The notes: generated from the sequence alone by a model not told the origin. Shown: positions 31,792 to 41,119, counted from the stretch's first letter. The stretch is 64,000 bases of DNA from Candidatus Chryseopegocella kryptomonas (GCF_001536065.1 NZ_CZVW01000002.1:62001-126000); one strand, 5' to 3'. A program made the numbers and translations.

Positions 31792-34110
31792 TTAAACCTT
31801 TGATGGTTTTTTAACTTCTGATATTCTTCTTATCATTGAGATTATAAATCCGGCAAGAACGATTATGACGCCGAACCAAACAAGATTTATAAACGGCTTA
31901 ACGCTTGCTTCAATCACAAGAACTTCAACTGGCTCGCTTTCACTTAAATTAATTCCACCATCTCCGAATGAAACTGCAATTTGATTGCCTTCAACATTTA
32001 AATTAACAAATGTTAATTGCTTATCACCAACTTTTACGGGTTCTGGCATCGGGTTATTATTGCGATAATGAATTTTGGGAATTACTTGTTGAGTTTTGCC
32101 TTTGTATTTAACTTCAATCACTGCACCAATTGCGAAATCTTGCCCTCCCATCATTTTTGCCATATCATCCGGAGTCATATCAAAGCGTATGAATTTAAGC
32201 GTATAATCTCCGATGGTTTTTTCTTTGCCTTTGTCAAGTATGATTAATTCGCCAGTTGAGTGCGGATTGAATCCACCGCTTTTTTCCAAGCTCATTGGAG
32301 AAAGATATAAATCATTCATCAACATATTTTTCACAAGGAAAGCAGGAAGTTTAGGGTTGCTGAAAATATCATAATTAAGCAAACTGAAAATGTAAGGATG
32401 TCTCATCACGCCTTGATTATATTCACTGAAATACATTTGCAACGGAGCGATGAAAGAGTCCTCACCCTTTTCAACTCTGACATTGTATGCGACTCTTTCT
32501 TTGTCAATTTTTTGGTTGCCAACATAAGTTAGTTTATATCCGTAAACATTTACGGGTTGGTCTTTCGGAAGCGAGACAACTTGTGTTTTATCATATTTTG
32601 TTGATGCTATAACACCAAGCAAAAACAATGCAACACCGACATGCGTCAATGAAGCACCGATAAATTTCGGATTTCCACGGGCAATTTTATACGCAATTCT
32701 CAAATTGACAAAAAACGCAAATGAAGAAGTGAGAACAAAAAGCGCCATTAAAATTTCTCTTACTCCAACGATAATCAAAATTGATGTGAAAATTGTTGAA
32801 GCTGCTGTTGGAAACATAAGAGTTTTCATCAATGCTTCTGGCTTTGTCTTTCTCCACCACATAACTTGAGCAAGACCGATAAGCAAAGCCATTATTATTC
32901 CAAGTGGAAGCGTTGTTTTGTTGTAATACGATGTGTCAACGGCGCTCGCTTTGCCTTGAAAAATTTTTGTTATAATTGGTGATGAAGTTCCAGCGATGAC
33001 AAATCCAGCAATTATCACAAGTATAACTGACGCAAGGAAAAGATTATATTCACGAGATAAAAGGTCAGATTCAACTTTTACTTTTGGAATTTCTTTTCTA
33101 CGTGCAAATAAAAGACCAAATCCAATTGCGGTGAAAATAACTATCAACGAAATTAGAAGTGAATAAACCCACATTCCGGGATCAACGAATGAGTGCACCG
33201 ATGTATCACCGAGGACTCCGCTTCTTGTCAGGAATGTGCTATAAAGAACAAGTATGAAAGCAAGTATTGACATACCGAGGTTCCATCTTACAAATGCGCC
33301 TGTTCTTTTTTGAACAAGCATTGTATGAATTGTTCCAACAGCGATAAGCCACGGCACAAGCGATGAATTCTCAACCGGGTCCCATCCCCAGAATCCGCCC
33401 CATCCAAGCGTCTCATAAGCCCAGAAACCGCCAATTGCAAGCCCAGCTCCAAGCGTCAAAGCAGAGAAAATCGTCCACGGCATTGCAGGTTTAACCCAAG
33501 TAAGATATTCTCTTCTTAAAAGCGCAGTTATAGCGTGTGAGTAAGGTATAGCCATTGAAGCAAAACCGATGAAAATAATCGGTGGATGAATTACCATCCA
33601 GAAATTTTGAAGCAGGGGATTTAAGCCTCTCCCGTCAGGCGGAACAAAACCTTCGTGCACCTGACCTGGCCATGTCTCCCAAATATATTCAAATGGACTT
33701 TTAACGATTAAAATCAAAAGCAAAAAAACTTTAACAAGCGAATAAACGCTCATAACTTCCGGTTCATATCCATTCCTTCGGGCATAACTCATCAAAAACA
33801 AACCAAGGATTGCGGTGTAAAATGTCCATAACATAAAACTTCCTTCTTGACCAGCATAAAATGTTGAAATGAGAAGCGGGGTTGATAAATCTCTGGAACT
33901 GTAACTCCAGACATATGTGTATTGAAATTGATGTGTGAGGATCAAATAAAGCAGAAAAGCAGAGGCAAGAACAACGCTTAAAGCTGAAATGTGATAACTT
34001 ATCCTCGCTTTATTTATCAAATTTTTTCTTCCTCTGAATCCGAGGTAATATCCAATCGTTGCAAACAGCGCAGTTGTGAAAGCGATGTATATTAAAATTC
34101 TTCCAAGCAT
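31792..34110 (-). CDS. ccmF: Cytochrome c haem lyase subunit CcmF
   Basis: 772 residues, about 15 membrane helices. CcmF takes haem from holo-CcmE and joins it to CXXCH apocytochromes. The WWD domain is at about 237-255 (WGGFWGWDPVENSSLVPW), split here only for description; conserved histidines stand at about 175 (VIHPPIIFIG) and 302-320 (GDTSVHSFVDPG). A long C-terminal domain (about 530-740) extends to the outside. Length is somewhat longer than in gammaproteobacteria. It is the last gene of the run ccmA-B-C-D-E-F. ccmH and ccmG are not adjacent, as expected of the variant Ccm system described for CcmE below. Confidence 0.96.
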   Translation of the reverse strand: MLGRILIYIAFTTALFATIGYYLGFRGRKNLINKARISYHISALSVVLASAFLLYLILTHQFQYTYVWSYSSRDLSTPLLISTFYAGQEGSFMLWTFYTAILGLFLMSYARRNGYEPEVMSVYSLVKVFLLLILIVKSPFEYIWETWPGQVHEGFVPPDGRGLNPLLQNFWMVIHPPIIFIGFASMAIPYSHAITALLRREYLTWVKPAMPWTIFSALTLGAGLAIGGFWAYETLGWGGFWGWDPVENSSLVPWLIAVGTIHTMLVQKRTGAFVRWNLGMSILAFILVLYSTFLTRSGVLGDTSVHSFVDPGMWVYSLLISLIVIFTAIGFGLLFARRKEIPKVKVESDLLSREYNLFLASVILVIIAGFVIAGTSSPIITKIFQGKASAVDTSYYNKTTLPLGIIMALLIGLAQVMWWRKTKPEALMKTLMFPTAASTIFTSILIIVGVREILMALFVLTSSFAFFVNLRIAYKIARGNPKFIGASLTHVGVALFLLGVIASTKYDKTQVVSLPKDQPVNVYGYKLTYVGNQKIDKERVAYNVRVEKGEDSFIAPLQMYFSEYNQGVMRHPYIFSLLNYDIFSNPKLPAFLVKNMLMNDLYLSPMSLEKSGGFNPHSTGELIILDKGKEKTIGDYTLKFIRFDMTPDDMAKMMGGQDFAIGAVIEVKYKGKTQQVIPKIHYRNNNPMPEPVKVGDKQLTFVNLNVEGNQIAVSFGDGGINLSESEPVEVLVIEASVKPFINLVWFGVIIVLAGFIISMIRRISEVKKPSKV

Positions 34111-34132
34111 CTTCTATCTCCAGAGTTTAATT

Positions 34133-34523
34133 TTAGTTTTGATATTGTTTCAATGCATCTGCGGATTGATACTTTGACGGACATTTGGTTAAAATTTCCT
34201 GCGATTCAAAAATTCCATTTACATAATGTCCCTTCACAACAACATGTGATGCGATTTCAAAATTATTTGGCTTCGCTCCGTGATGGATTACTTTGACAAT
34301 GTCTCCGTTATCATCTTTAAGATAGAAGACAAATTGATTTGTTCTTGCGTCGTAATAACTTTCTTTTTCTTTGACCCATTCTCCGACGATCTGGACTTTC
34401 TTCGTCGTTTTTTTTCGCTTCCTCTATAGTTACATACTTAACATTGCTTTCCATAAATGAATATGCTCCGAAAATTATGAATCCAGCGATTAAAATTGAT
34501 CCGACCACAATTTTAAGTTTCAT
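34133..34523 (-). CDS. ccmE: Cytochrome c maturation protein CcmE, frameshifted, CX3Y type
   Basis: The reading frame for CcmE is split. The first part begins at ATG 34523 (KLKIVVGSILIAG membrane helix) and continues in frame to a run of eight A (minus strand; T8 at 34408-34415). Removing one A restores a 129-residue protein ending TAA at 34133-34135, with VQIVGEWVKEKESYYDART, VKVIHHGAKPNNFEIASHVVVKGHYV in pieces, and ILTKCPSKYQ near the end. CcmE holds haem covalently for CcmF. The haem ligand here is Cys in CPSKY (CX3Y) rather than His (HX3Y), the variant known from archaea and Desulfovibrio. Unless one A is misread or slippage occurs, translation gives only a 68-residue chimaera. Homopolymer error, real mutation and programmed slippage are all possible. 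Confidence 0.88.
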
Positions 34524-34687
34524 CCTTCATTCCCTCCTTTATTTTCCAATTTTGACAGTTCATTTTCAATTTTTTTCAATTTTGAATCAATTCTCAAAAG
34601 ATATCCGAAGACCGAAAGCCACACGATTAAAGCGATTATCAAAACGAGATAAATTGAATTTTTTTCAAGAAATTCATACACGCTCAA
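34520..34687 (-). CDS. ccmD: CcmD-like small membrane protein
   Basis: 55 residues, starting TTG at 34687 with AGGAGG seven bases upstream. One hydrophobic helix (about 12-30, YLVLIIALIVWLSVFGYLL) is followed by a charged, helical tail (DSKLKKIENELSKLENK). Size and position between ccmC and ccmE match CcmD, which helps release holo-CcmE from CcmABC. It overlaps the ccmC stop by four bases (TTGA) and the ccmE start by four (ATGA), so all three are translated together. Confidence 0.82.
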   Translation of the reverse strand: MSVYEFLEKNSIYLVLIIALIVWLSVFGYLLRIDSKLKKIENELSKLENKGGNEG

Positions 34688-35370
34688 TTTTGAACCTCCT
34701 GATAAATTTTGTTTTCAATTTTGAGTTTTAAAATCTCCGATTTTGAACGGAGGTTAAAAATCCAGAGATAAACAAGTGTAAAGCCAAGCAAAGAAGCGAA
34801 GAAAAGTATGCGCATATTTGGATCCATCTTAAATGTCACAACTGGACCGGCACCTTCTGGGTCACCTTTTGACCCAGGGTGAAGTCCCGGCATTATCCTC
34901 GGCATTATAAATATAAAAAATGGAACCGTAACGAACGCAATTACTGAATAAACAGCTGAAAGCGTTGCTTTCCTTTCTTCAACTTCAATAGCTGACCTTA
35001 ACACGAAATATGCTCCATATATCAAGAGAAGCACAAAAATTGATGTCTCCCTTGGATCCCAATTCCAGAATGAGCCCCAATTGAACTTAGCCCATATTGA
35101 ACCTGTGACTGTTGTTATAAAGCAAAATAAAAAGCCAATCTCAGCCGATGAAACTGATTTTATATCATCGTATATGTTTTTTGAGCGAAGATATCTTATG
35201 CCGTACAACATTGAAACAAAGAAAGCAATTACGCTTAACCACGCTGATGGAACATGAAGAAAAATTATTCTTGCTCTTTCACCAAGCCCAGGTATGAAGC
35301 CAATGGGAATTACGAACGCAAGCGCAGTTATAATTGCGATATACAAGCCAAGCAAAATTTTCCAAAGCAT
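34684..35370 (-). CDS. ccmC: Haem exporter/handling protein CcmC
   Basis: 228 residues, six membrane helices. CcmC presents haem to CcmE. The WWD domain is at 98-110 (WGSFWNWDPRETS), with His39 (FLHVPSAW) and a second conserved histidine in PGLHPG (about 173) as axial ligands. Length is normal. The ATG at 35370 follows a 151-base gap after ccmB, in which no gene is visible. Despite the gap the order A-B-C-D-E-F fits one operon. Confidence 0.95.
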   Translation of the reverse strand: MLWKILLGLYIAIITALAFVIPIGFIPGLGERARIIFLHVPSAWLSVIAFFVSMLYGIRYLRSKNIYDDIKSVSSAEIGFLFCFITTVTGSIWAKFNWGSFWNWDPRETSIFVLLLIYGAYFVLRSAIEVEERKATLSAVYSVIAFVTVPFFIFIMPRIMPGLHPGSKGDPEGAGPVVTFKMDPNMRILFFASLLGFTLVYLWIFNLRSKSEILKLKIENKIYQEVQN

Positions 35371-35521
35371 GCGAAATTTTTATTTTGTTTTGCAAAAATT
35401 TTAAACAAATCTTATGCCAGCCGAATTTAACTAAATTTTATTCATTTTATCCACAAAATCCGACATCAACTGTCCAAATTTTCAACACTTTCCATTTTTA
35501 AAAACAAAGACGACACAAAAA

Positions 35522-36187
35522 CTATTCCTTCCAAATGTAATCAAACAAAAGATACGACGCTATAATTACAACAGCGGAATACGAGATCAAAATTCTCAAA
35601 TGTCCAATTGTTTCAGAAAAGGTTGCGCCCTCAATTGAAAGTTGCGTCATATTAATAGTTGTCATCAAAAGAGGAAGAAGCACGGGAAAAGAAAGCACTG
35701 GGTAAAGCGTTCCCTTTGTGTTTGCTTTTGCAATTATCGCTGCTATAATCGTTGAAGCAGATGCAAGCCCAATTCCACCTAAAATCAATCCAACAAGAAA
35801 TACATCAAAACTTTTAACCTTGAAATTTTCCATCGTTAAAAGATAAGCAATGACAATGAAAAGGTTCAGCCCGAATATCAAAGCAAAGTTGAAAAGCAAC
35901 TTTCCAAAATACACAACGCTTGGTCTCGTTGCAAGTTGAAGAAATATGACAGTTCCTCTGTCTTCTTCACTTACAAATGTCCTTGAAAGTCCTGACATAG
36001 CGGAGAAAAATATAACAACCCACAAAAGTCCTGAAAGAAGTGTCCCGCTTACAACTTCACCAGCGGTTGAAAATAAAATCATTGAGATCGTAACTACGAC
36101 GAACATAAAAAGTGCGTTCAAAGCGTATCTTGTTCTCAATTCTGATTTCAAATCCTTCAAAAAAATTGCCCAGATGCTACTTAACAA
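35522..36187 (-). CDS. ccmB: Haem ABC exporter permease CcmB
   Basis: 221 residues, six hydrophobic helices. CcmB is the membrane partner of the ATPase CcmA; the complex uses ATP to release holo-CcmE from CcmC/D. The first helix begins IWAIFLKDLKSELRTRYAL (typical CcmB start: FLKDLKSELR), and FVSEEDRGT and FGKLLFNF follow. Start overlaps the ccmA stop by 11 bases. Length is normal. Confidence 0.95.
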   Translation of the reverse strand: MLSSIWAIFLKDLKSELRTRYALNALFMFVVVTISMILFSTAGEVVSGTLLSGLLWVVIFFSAMSGLSRTFVSEEDRGTVIFLQLATRPSVVYFGKLLFNFALIFGLNLFIVIAYLLTMENFKVKSFDVFLVGLILGGIGLASASTIIAAIIAKANTKGTLYPVLSFPVLLPLLMTTINMTQLSIEGATFSETIGHLRILISYSAVVIIASYLLFDYIWKE

Positions 36188-36842
36188 TTTGCTCCCTTGA
36201 TTTTAGTTTTAGTTCGTCAAGATTTATGACTTCTTCGCACATTTGAAGTTCTTCCGCTTCGTTTGTTGCAACTATGAGAATTCCTTTTTTCTTTTGTTCT
36301 TGTGCAATTTTCCAGACCATTTCAACTCCTTCAGCATCAAGATTTGAAGTTGGTTCGTCAAGTATAAGAACAATTGGCTCGTGTAAAAGAGCGCATGCGT
36401 ATTTTAATCTTTGTTTCATTCCAGATGAATAACCACGAACTAAATCATCACGGCGAGCATAGAGATTGACTCGTTTTAAAACTTCTTCAATTTTATTTTT
36501 GTAATTTTTCAAGCCCCGAATTCGTGCAAGAATTTCAAGATTTTCATATCCAGTGAATTCGTCATAAAGTTGAAGATACGGTGCAACAAACCCAATGTAT
36601 TTGAACCAGTCAAGTTTATCAATTTTCTTCCCATCAATTTGATAAATTACTTCGCCAGCGGATGGGCTTAAAAGTCCTGCTATTATCTTCACAAGTGTTG
36701 ATTTCCCCGAGCCATTTTTCCCTGCGATTGCAAGCGATGAACCAATCGTTAATTCAAAATTTACAGAATCAAAAACAAGAAGACGAGAGAAATTTTTTCG
36801 CACATTTTTAAGCGTGATCTTAAAATCCATAAACAAAATCAT
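36177..36842 (-). CDS. ccmA: Haem ABC exporter ATPase CcmA
   Basis: 221 residues. Walker A GKNGSGKST, signature YSSGMKQR, Walker B LILDEPTSN, and switch region TNEAEE. In the Ccm system CcmA powers CcmB-mediated release of holo-CcmE. The gene could start at ATG 36842 or at the internal ATG four codons later; the first follows the upstream stop by one base. The five genes that follow on the strand (B-C-D-E-F) are its partners. Confidence 0.93.
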   Translation of the reverse strand: MILFMDFKITLKNVRKNFSRLLVFDSVNFELTIGSSLAIAGKNGSGKSTLVKIIAGLLSPSAGEVIYQIDGKKIDKLDWFKYIGFVAPYLQLYDEFTGYENLEILARIRGLKNYKNKIEEVLKRVNLYARRDDLVRGYSSGMKQRLKYACALLHEPIVLILDEPTSNLDAEGVEMVWKIAQEQKKKGILIVATNEAEELQMCEEVINLDELKLKSREQIVK

Positions 36843-36843
36843 T

Positions 36844-38505
36844 TTACTTTCTGATCAAAACAAACTTCCCAAGTTTTTCCTTTCCACCAGCGGAGACAAA
36901 GTATATATAAACGCCACTTTTTGCTATCTCTCCTGAATTATTTCTTCCATTCCAACTTACAAAATAATTTCCAAAGTTAAATTCAGGTTTAACCTTTGCT
37001 GAATAGACAAGGTCAAGTCCAGCAGTGAAAATTTTCAATTCAACTTCTTGAAATGCCGATTCAACAGGGATCAAAAGTTTTTCAAATCCATCAGCATAAA
37101 AAGGATTCGGGAAGACATTGTCATTTTTAACAATTGCAACTTGTGAATTTAAGATATTCAAATTCCCCCAATTATCAAAATCGGGAACATTTAACTTTGA
37201 CTTCAAACCGTTTCCAATCGGAGTGTAATCTGCGTAAGCGCCAGTGGTTATGTGATATTCAAAATTGAATTCATCAACAGAGCGATTGAATGCATAAGAA
37301 AGATTTACATTTGAAATTATCGCAATGATGGTATCGCTTCGCCAGATGAACATATAATACTGTGTTGAAAGTGCGCCTGCGGAGTTTCTGATAAATGCTT
37401 CGTTTGATGTGATTGCTATCGGTTGCGTTTCAAATCTTATTTCGGGGTAGTTCATCGCTTCTTTGTAATAACCATATTTTGCTCTTTTCCCAGTGTAAAG
37501 ATTCCACAGCGCAAACTCAACGAATTCATACTTTAAACTGCTGTTAAATTTATTCAGGGCAAGTTCAAGCGAAGATAGTGGCGGATAATTTTTTATAAAT
37601 TCCCAAGCATTAACAATCAATTTGTGTGTGAATCTTTCTTGCAGAAAAATTCCAAAAACAACAAGGTCATATCCATCGTGCTGATAAATTGGCGTGCTTG
37701 TATATTTAAAAAATCTCGGAATGTAAGCGTAATAATCATTTACATCGTCAAAAACAAATTCCTCAAGCCATGTTGATGTCATCTCATAAAACCATAAATC
37801 TTGCTCCCACAATCCGTATGATAAAAGTTGAATTGCATGACCAAATTCGTGAGCAAGCGTGACTTTCAATGCGTTAATTCCCTGTGTGTAATATGAACTT
37901 TCGGAATAGGAGTTATCAATTCGCATATAACTTAAAAATCTTTGTGCATTCCCAGTGCGTGGAAGAGGGTTTAACGGATCAAAAACTGTCTCCCCGTATA
38001 AACCTTCGCTCAAATTTTGAATGTAAATGTCATATTCATTCCCTCCACCAAGTGTGTCATCGTTGAAGTTAAATTCAAAACCAAGATAATTTACTTCAAC
38101 ATTATAAACTGAATCAATATATTTCGCAATTGAATCAACATACATTCTCCAAGAGTTCGGAATTCTGTTTCCAAACTCATCAATCAAGAAAGGCGTATTT
38201 ACGCCAGTTGTATCAAAGTGAATTCTAAATTTTCCGCTTGGCGTTACGATGCTTGTTTGTAAAGCAGGTCTTTCAAGCGATTTTTGAATGTTTGTTTTTT
38301 GGATTAAATCAAACTTATCCCAATTTTTCAATGCTTCAACATAAAGACCGAAACCGCATTTGCCCGAGTCAAATGGTTTGAAATTAAGAGGTTTATCAAC
38401 ATTTATTCCAGCCCTGTCGCAAATTGTCAGGTAAATTTGTTCAATTTTTTTGTCCTGTGAAAAGACGGAAGCGAAAAATAAAATTGAAATCAAAAGCACT
38501 CTCAT
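36844..38505 (-). CDS. Secreted metalloprotease-like protein with T9SS sorting domain
   Basis: 553 residues. Signal peptide (1-16, LLISILFFASVFS). The zinc motif HExxH is at His219-Glu-x-x-His223 (LAHEFGHAIQ), and the next glutamate in WFYEMTSTWLEEF (about 241) fits the third ligand. The pattern resembles the MXAN_6640-type putative metalloproteases. The C-terminal 85 residues form a T9SS sorting domain (VFPNPFYADG, VELKIFTAGLDLVY, SWNGRNNSGEIAKSGVYIYFVS); here the usual YPNPFNP is altered to FPNPFYA. The start overlaps the stop of the FG-GAP gene by four bases (ATGA), so both are made from one message. Confidence 0.82.
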   Translation of the reverse strand: MRVLLISILFFASVFSQDKKIEQIYLTICDRAGINVDKPLNFKPFDSGKCGFGLYVEALKNWDKFDLIQKTNIQKSLERPALQTSIVTPSGKFRIHFDTTGVNTPFLIDEFGNRIPNSWRMYVDSIAKYIDSVYNVEVNYLGFEFNFNDDTLGGGNEYDIYIQNLSEGLYGETVFDPLNPLPRTGNAQRFLSYMRIDNSYSESSYYTQGINALKVTLAHEFGHAIQLLSYGLWEQDLWFYEMTSTWLEEFVFDDVNDYYAYIPRFFKYTSTPIYQHDGYDLVVFGIFLQERFTHKLIVNAWEFIKNYPPLSSLELALNKFNSSLKYEFVEFALWNLYTGKRAKYGYYKEAMNYPEIRFETQPIAITSNEAFIRNSAGALSTQYYMFIWRSDTIIAIISNVNLSYAFNRSVDEFNFEYHITTGAYADYTPIGNGLKSKLNVPDFDNWGNLNILNSQVAIVKNDNVFPNPFYADGFEKLLIPVESAFQEVELKIFTAGLDLVYSAKVKPEFNFGNYFVSWNGRNNSGEIAKSGVYIYFVSAGGKEKLGKFVLIRK

Positions 38506-40643
38506 TTGAAAACGCCATTTTTGTTAATCAAGATATTAACAGTTCCATTTGTCCCGTTCAAAAACAACAAATCAAGGAAACCATCATGGTCAATGTCCGC
38601 AACTCCGATGCTGTTAATTTTATCCTTTGAAGTTCCAATTTTCAATTTTTCAAACATCTCGTCTTTATTTACATAAAGATAAAATCCATTTCTCAATTTA
38701 TCAAAGATTACGAAGTCCTTTTTGAAATCACCTGTGAAATCCGCTATCTTCAAAAGTTTTTGATTTGAAAGATGAACATGCGTGTCAACTCTTTTTCTAA
38801 CTTTAAATTTCCCAGAGCCATCGTTTGTGAAAAGATTAATTTCGCCATCTGAAATTTTTGAAGTTGAATAATCATAATAAGCGAGAATATCTGTAAAGCC
38901 ATCGTTGTTGAAGTCACCAGCAAACAAAAATGCACGCTTTATCAATTTGTTTAAATTCACAGAATAATTTCTGGCATATTCATTTTCTTTCGTTCTCAAA
39001 AAAATGCTCAATTGAACTTTGTTCCCATCTGAATTGATAAAAGCGATATCAAAAAATCCATCATTGTTAAAATCCGACACGAGCGATGCAATAACCTTTG
39101 TGCTGTCAATTTCTTTAATTGTGAATCCATTGAAGTTTGTCTCACCTTCGGGCTTAAGAATTATGAAGTTTGAATCCGAAATCGTAAGAAATAATCTGAC
39201 GGAGTTGTCGTTTGACAATCCGATGAAGGAAGGTTTTGGTTGGTCAAATTTGTATCTGAAAACTTCTTTCATATCTCCATTGGTTCGGAAACGAAAGAGG
39301 GAAACATCGCCAGTTGCGTAGTTTGTGCAGAAGAAATAATTTAAGTCCGAGGTTGAAAGAAATTTTATGTCTGTGAAAAATTTTCCAGTTTTATTTGAAA
39401 TTGTGTTGAAAGAATTTTCTTTGTGGTAAATTAAAAGAAAGTCCAAGTTTTCTCCGACGAATGCCATATCAACGAAACCATCTCTGTCAAAATCCCCCGT
39501 TGCAAAATCTGACACATTTGAGCCAACAGCAATCGCCAGATTATTTGAAATTTCAAAATTATCAGTTGAATAATAAATTCGCAGTTCGTTATTTAATGTG
39601 TCAAGGACGATGATCTCATCTTTGCCATCTCCATCAATGTCAAAGCAATTTATTTGATTGAAACCGCTTGATAAAAATTCATATTGTTCAAAGTTTGTCT
39701 TCTGGTTTGTAAGAAGCAAAAATTTTTCTCCGTTTCCGACGATAACATCTTTCAATCCATCACCATTGACATCGCCTGTAAAGACAAGCGTTGGCTTTGG
39801 AATTTTGAACTTGAATCTTGGAATTATGCCTGTTTCTGTCGTGTAATAAAATTGAACTTCGTCAAGGTAGTAAAATGCTATGACATAGTCAAAGAAACCA
39901 TTGTTGTTGAGGTCTGAAACGACAAAGTCAGTTGGTTCTTCTGGAAGTTGATAAGTGTATGTGCGTCCAAATTTTCCATCGCCTCTCCCGTAAGAGATTA
40001 GAAGCAAATTATTGAGCCAGTCAATTCCAGCAACATCTGGGACATCGTCATAGTTTAGGTCAACGATTTGAATTTTTTTGAGAGGTGTTTTTGGGAATAA
40101 ATTGTTTGGCGTTGAAAATTTCAAGGTGTCTGTTTGATAATTTATCGTTATGCCGAGCATTATTTTTCCAGTTGTTATGATGTCGTTTAAGCCATTCAAG
40201 TCAAGATCTGCACAGGTTAGCATTTCTGGATAGATTCCCGTTTCAAATGATTTAAATTTTTTAAAGCCAAGTGTATCTGCTTTAAATATCTCAACAGTTG
40301 AATTTGATTTGTAAATTGCGATTATTTCCGCTTCCCCATTTTTTTCAAGATCGCAAATTTGTAAATCTGATGGAGTTTCTCTGACGGGAATTGTGAAATA
40401 AAAATTGAAATTGCCATTTCCTTCATTTTTGAGCCAAGTGATCGCTCTTTTTGATGCGACGACGATATCACAGAGTCCATCATTATTAAAATCTCCAAGT
40501 GCAAACTTTGAAGCGCCTGCTGGGAGAGGAAATTCCTTTACTAAAAAAAGTGGAAATTTATTTTGAGCAGTCAAAATTTCAATGTAAAATGCAAAGGCAA
40601 AAAAGAATAATTTATGGATTATTAACTCTCTGTTTGCGGACAT
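38502..40643 (-). CDS. Secreted FG-GAP/VCBS repeat protein
   Basis: 713 residues. A signal peptide (about 8-26, KLFFFAFAFYIEILTAQ) leads into many copies of the integrin-like FG-GAP motif D-x-[ND]-x-D-G-x-x-D (for example DFNNDGLCDIVV, DVNGDGLKDVIV, DIDGDGKDEIIV, DFDRDGFVDMAF, DFNNDGFFDIAF, DFNNDGFTDILA, DIDHDGFLDLLF), which bind Ca and build a beta-propeller. No T9SS domain is seen at its end; the last blade runs to the stop. It overlaps the metalloprotease gene by four bases, so the pair may act together. Start overlaps the thioesterase gene by 32 bases. Confidence 0.82.
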   Translation of the reverse strand: MSANRELIIHKLFFFAFAFYIEILTAQNKFPLFLVKEFPLPAGASKFALGDFNNDGLCDIVVASKRAITWLKNEGNGNFNFYFTIPVRETPSDLQICDLEKNGEAEIIAIYKSNSTVEIFKADTLGFKKFKSFETGIYPEMLTCADLDLNGLNDIITTGKIMLGITINYQTDTLKFSTPNNLFPKTPLKKIQIVDLNYDDVPDVAGIDWLNNLLLISYGRGDGKFGRTYTYQLPEEPTDFVVSDLNNNGFFDYVIAFYYLDEVQFYYTTETGIIPRFKFKIPKPTLVFTGDVNGDGLKDVIVGNGEKFLLLTNQKTNFEQYEFLSSGFNQINCFDIDGDGKDEIIVLDTLNNELRIYYSTDNFEISNNLAIAVGSNVSDFATGDFDRDGFVDMAFVGENLDFLLIYHKENSFNTISNKTGKFFTDIKFLSTSDLNYFFCTNYATGDVSLFRFRTNGDMKEVFRYKFDQPKPSFIGLSNDNSVRLFLTISDSNFIILKPEGETNFNGFTIKEIDSTKVIASLVSDFNNDGFFDIAFINSDGNKVQLSIFLRTKENEYARNYSVNLNKLIKRAFLFAGDFNNDGFTDILAYYDYSTSKISDGEINLFTNDGSGKFKVRKRVDTHVHLSNQKLLKIADFTGDFKKDFVIFDKLRNGFYLYVNKDEMFEKLKIGTSKDKINSIGVADIDHDGFLDLLFLNGTNGTVNILINKNGVFK

Positions 40644-41118
40644 TTTTAATTTCTTCCTTATGCTTCAATCTCTGTTGTCGTCTTAACAGGGCTTCTTCGT
40701 ATCTTCTTTTTTCTTCATCCGTTTCTGGAACTATTGGTGGCACAGGAACAGGTTTGCCGTTTTCATCTATCGCAACAAAAGTTAAATAAGCAGAATTTGC
40801 ATGTCTAATTTCGCCCGTCAATGGGTTCATTGCGAAAACTTTTACACCAACTTCCATTGAAGTTCTAAAAACACGATTAACAGATGCTTTTAAAATCACA
40901 ACTTCACCAATTTTTATCGGGCATAAAAAATTAAGTTCATCAACGCTTGCTGTGACGACCACTTTTCCAGAATGTTTCATTGCGGACATAGCAGCGCATA
41001 TATCAATCCAGTGCATCAATCTTCCACCAAGCAAAAATCCAAGTGGATTTGCATCGCTTGGGAGGATTAATTCCGTCATTTCAACCTGTGAATCTTTAAC
41101 ATATTTCACAGTGTTCAT
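40612..41118 (-). CDS. Acyl-CoA thioesterase, hotdog fold (YciA/BFIT-like)
   Basis: 168 residues from ATG 41118 (an ATG at 41151 would overlap bamD by 32 bases and add a poorly conserved start). The hotdog core is seen: PSDANPLGFLLGGRLMHWIDICAAMSA in pieces (catalytic Asp in WIDICAA), SVDELNFLCPIKIGEVV, NRVFRTSMEVGV. Cleaves acyl-CoA to free acid and CoA. The last 40 residues are a charged helical tail (RRQQRLKHKEEIKN). ATG follows the bamD stop by one base, so it is cotranscribed with it. Confidence 0.9.
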   Translation of the reverse strand: MNTVKYVKDSQVEMTELILPSDANPLGFLLGGRLMHWIDICAAMSAMKHSGKVVVTASVDELNFLCPIKIGEVVILKASVNRVFRTSMEVGVKVFAMNPLTGEIRHANSAYLTFVAIDENGKPVPVPPIVPETDEEKRRYEEALLRRQQRLKHKEEIKNVRKQRVNNP

Positions 41119-41119
41119 T

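Noticed and set aside
35371-35521. Gap between ccmC and ccmB
   Set aside because: A+T-rich, no reading frame, tRNA or clear promoter; the possible -35 and -10 there do not pair at a suitable distance.
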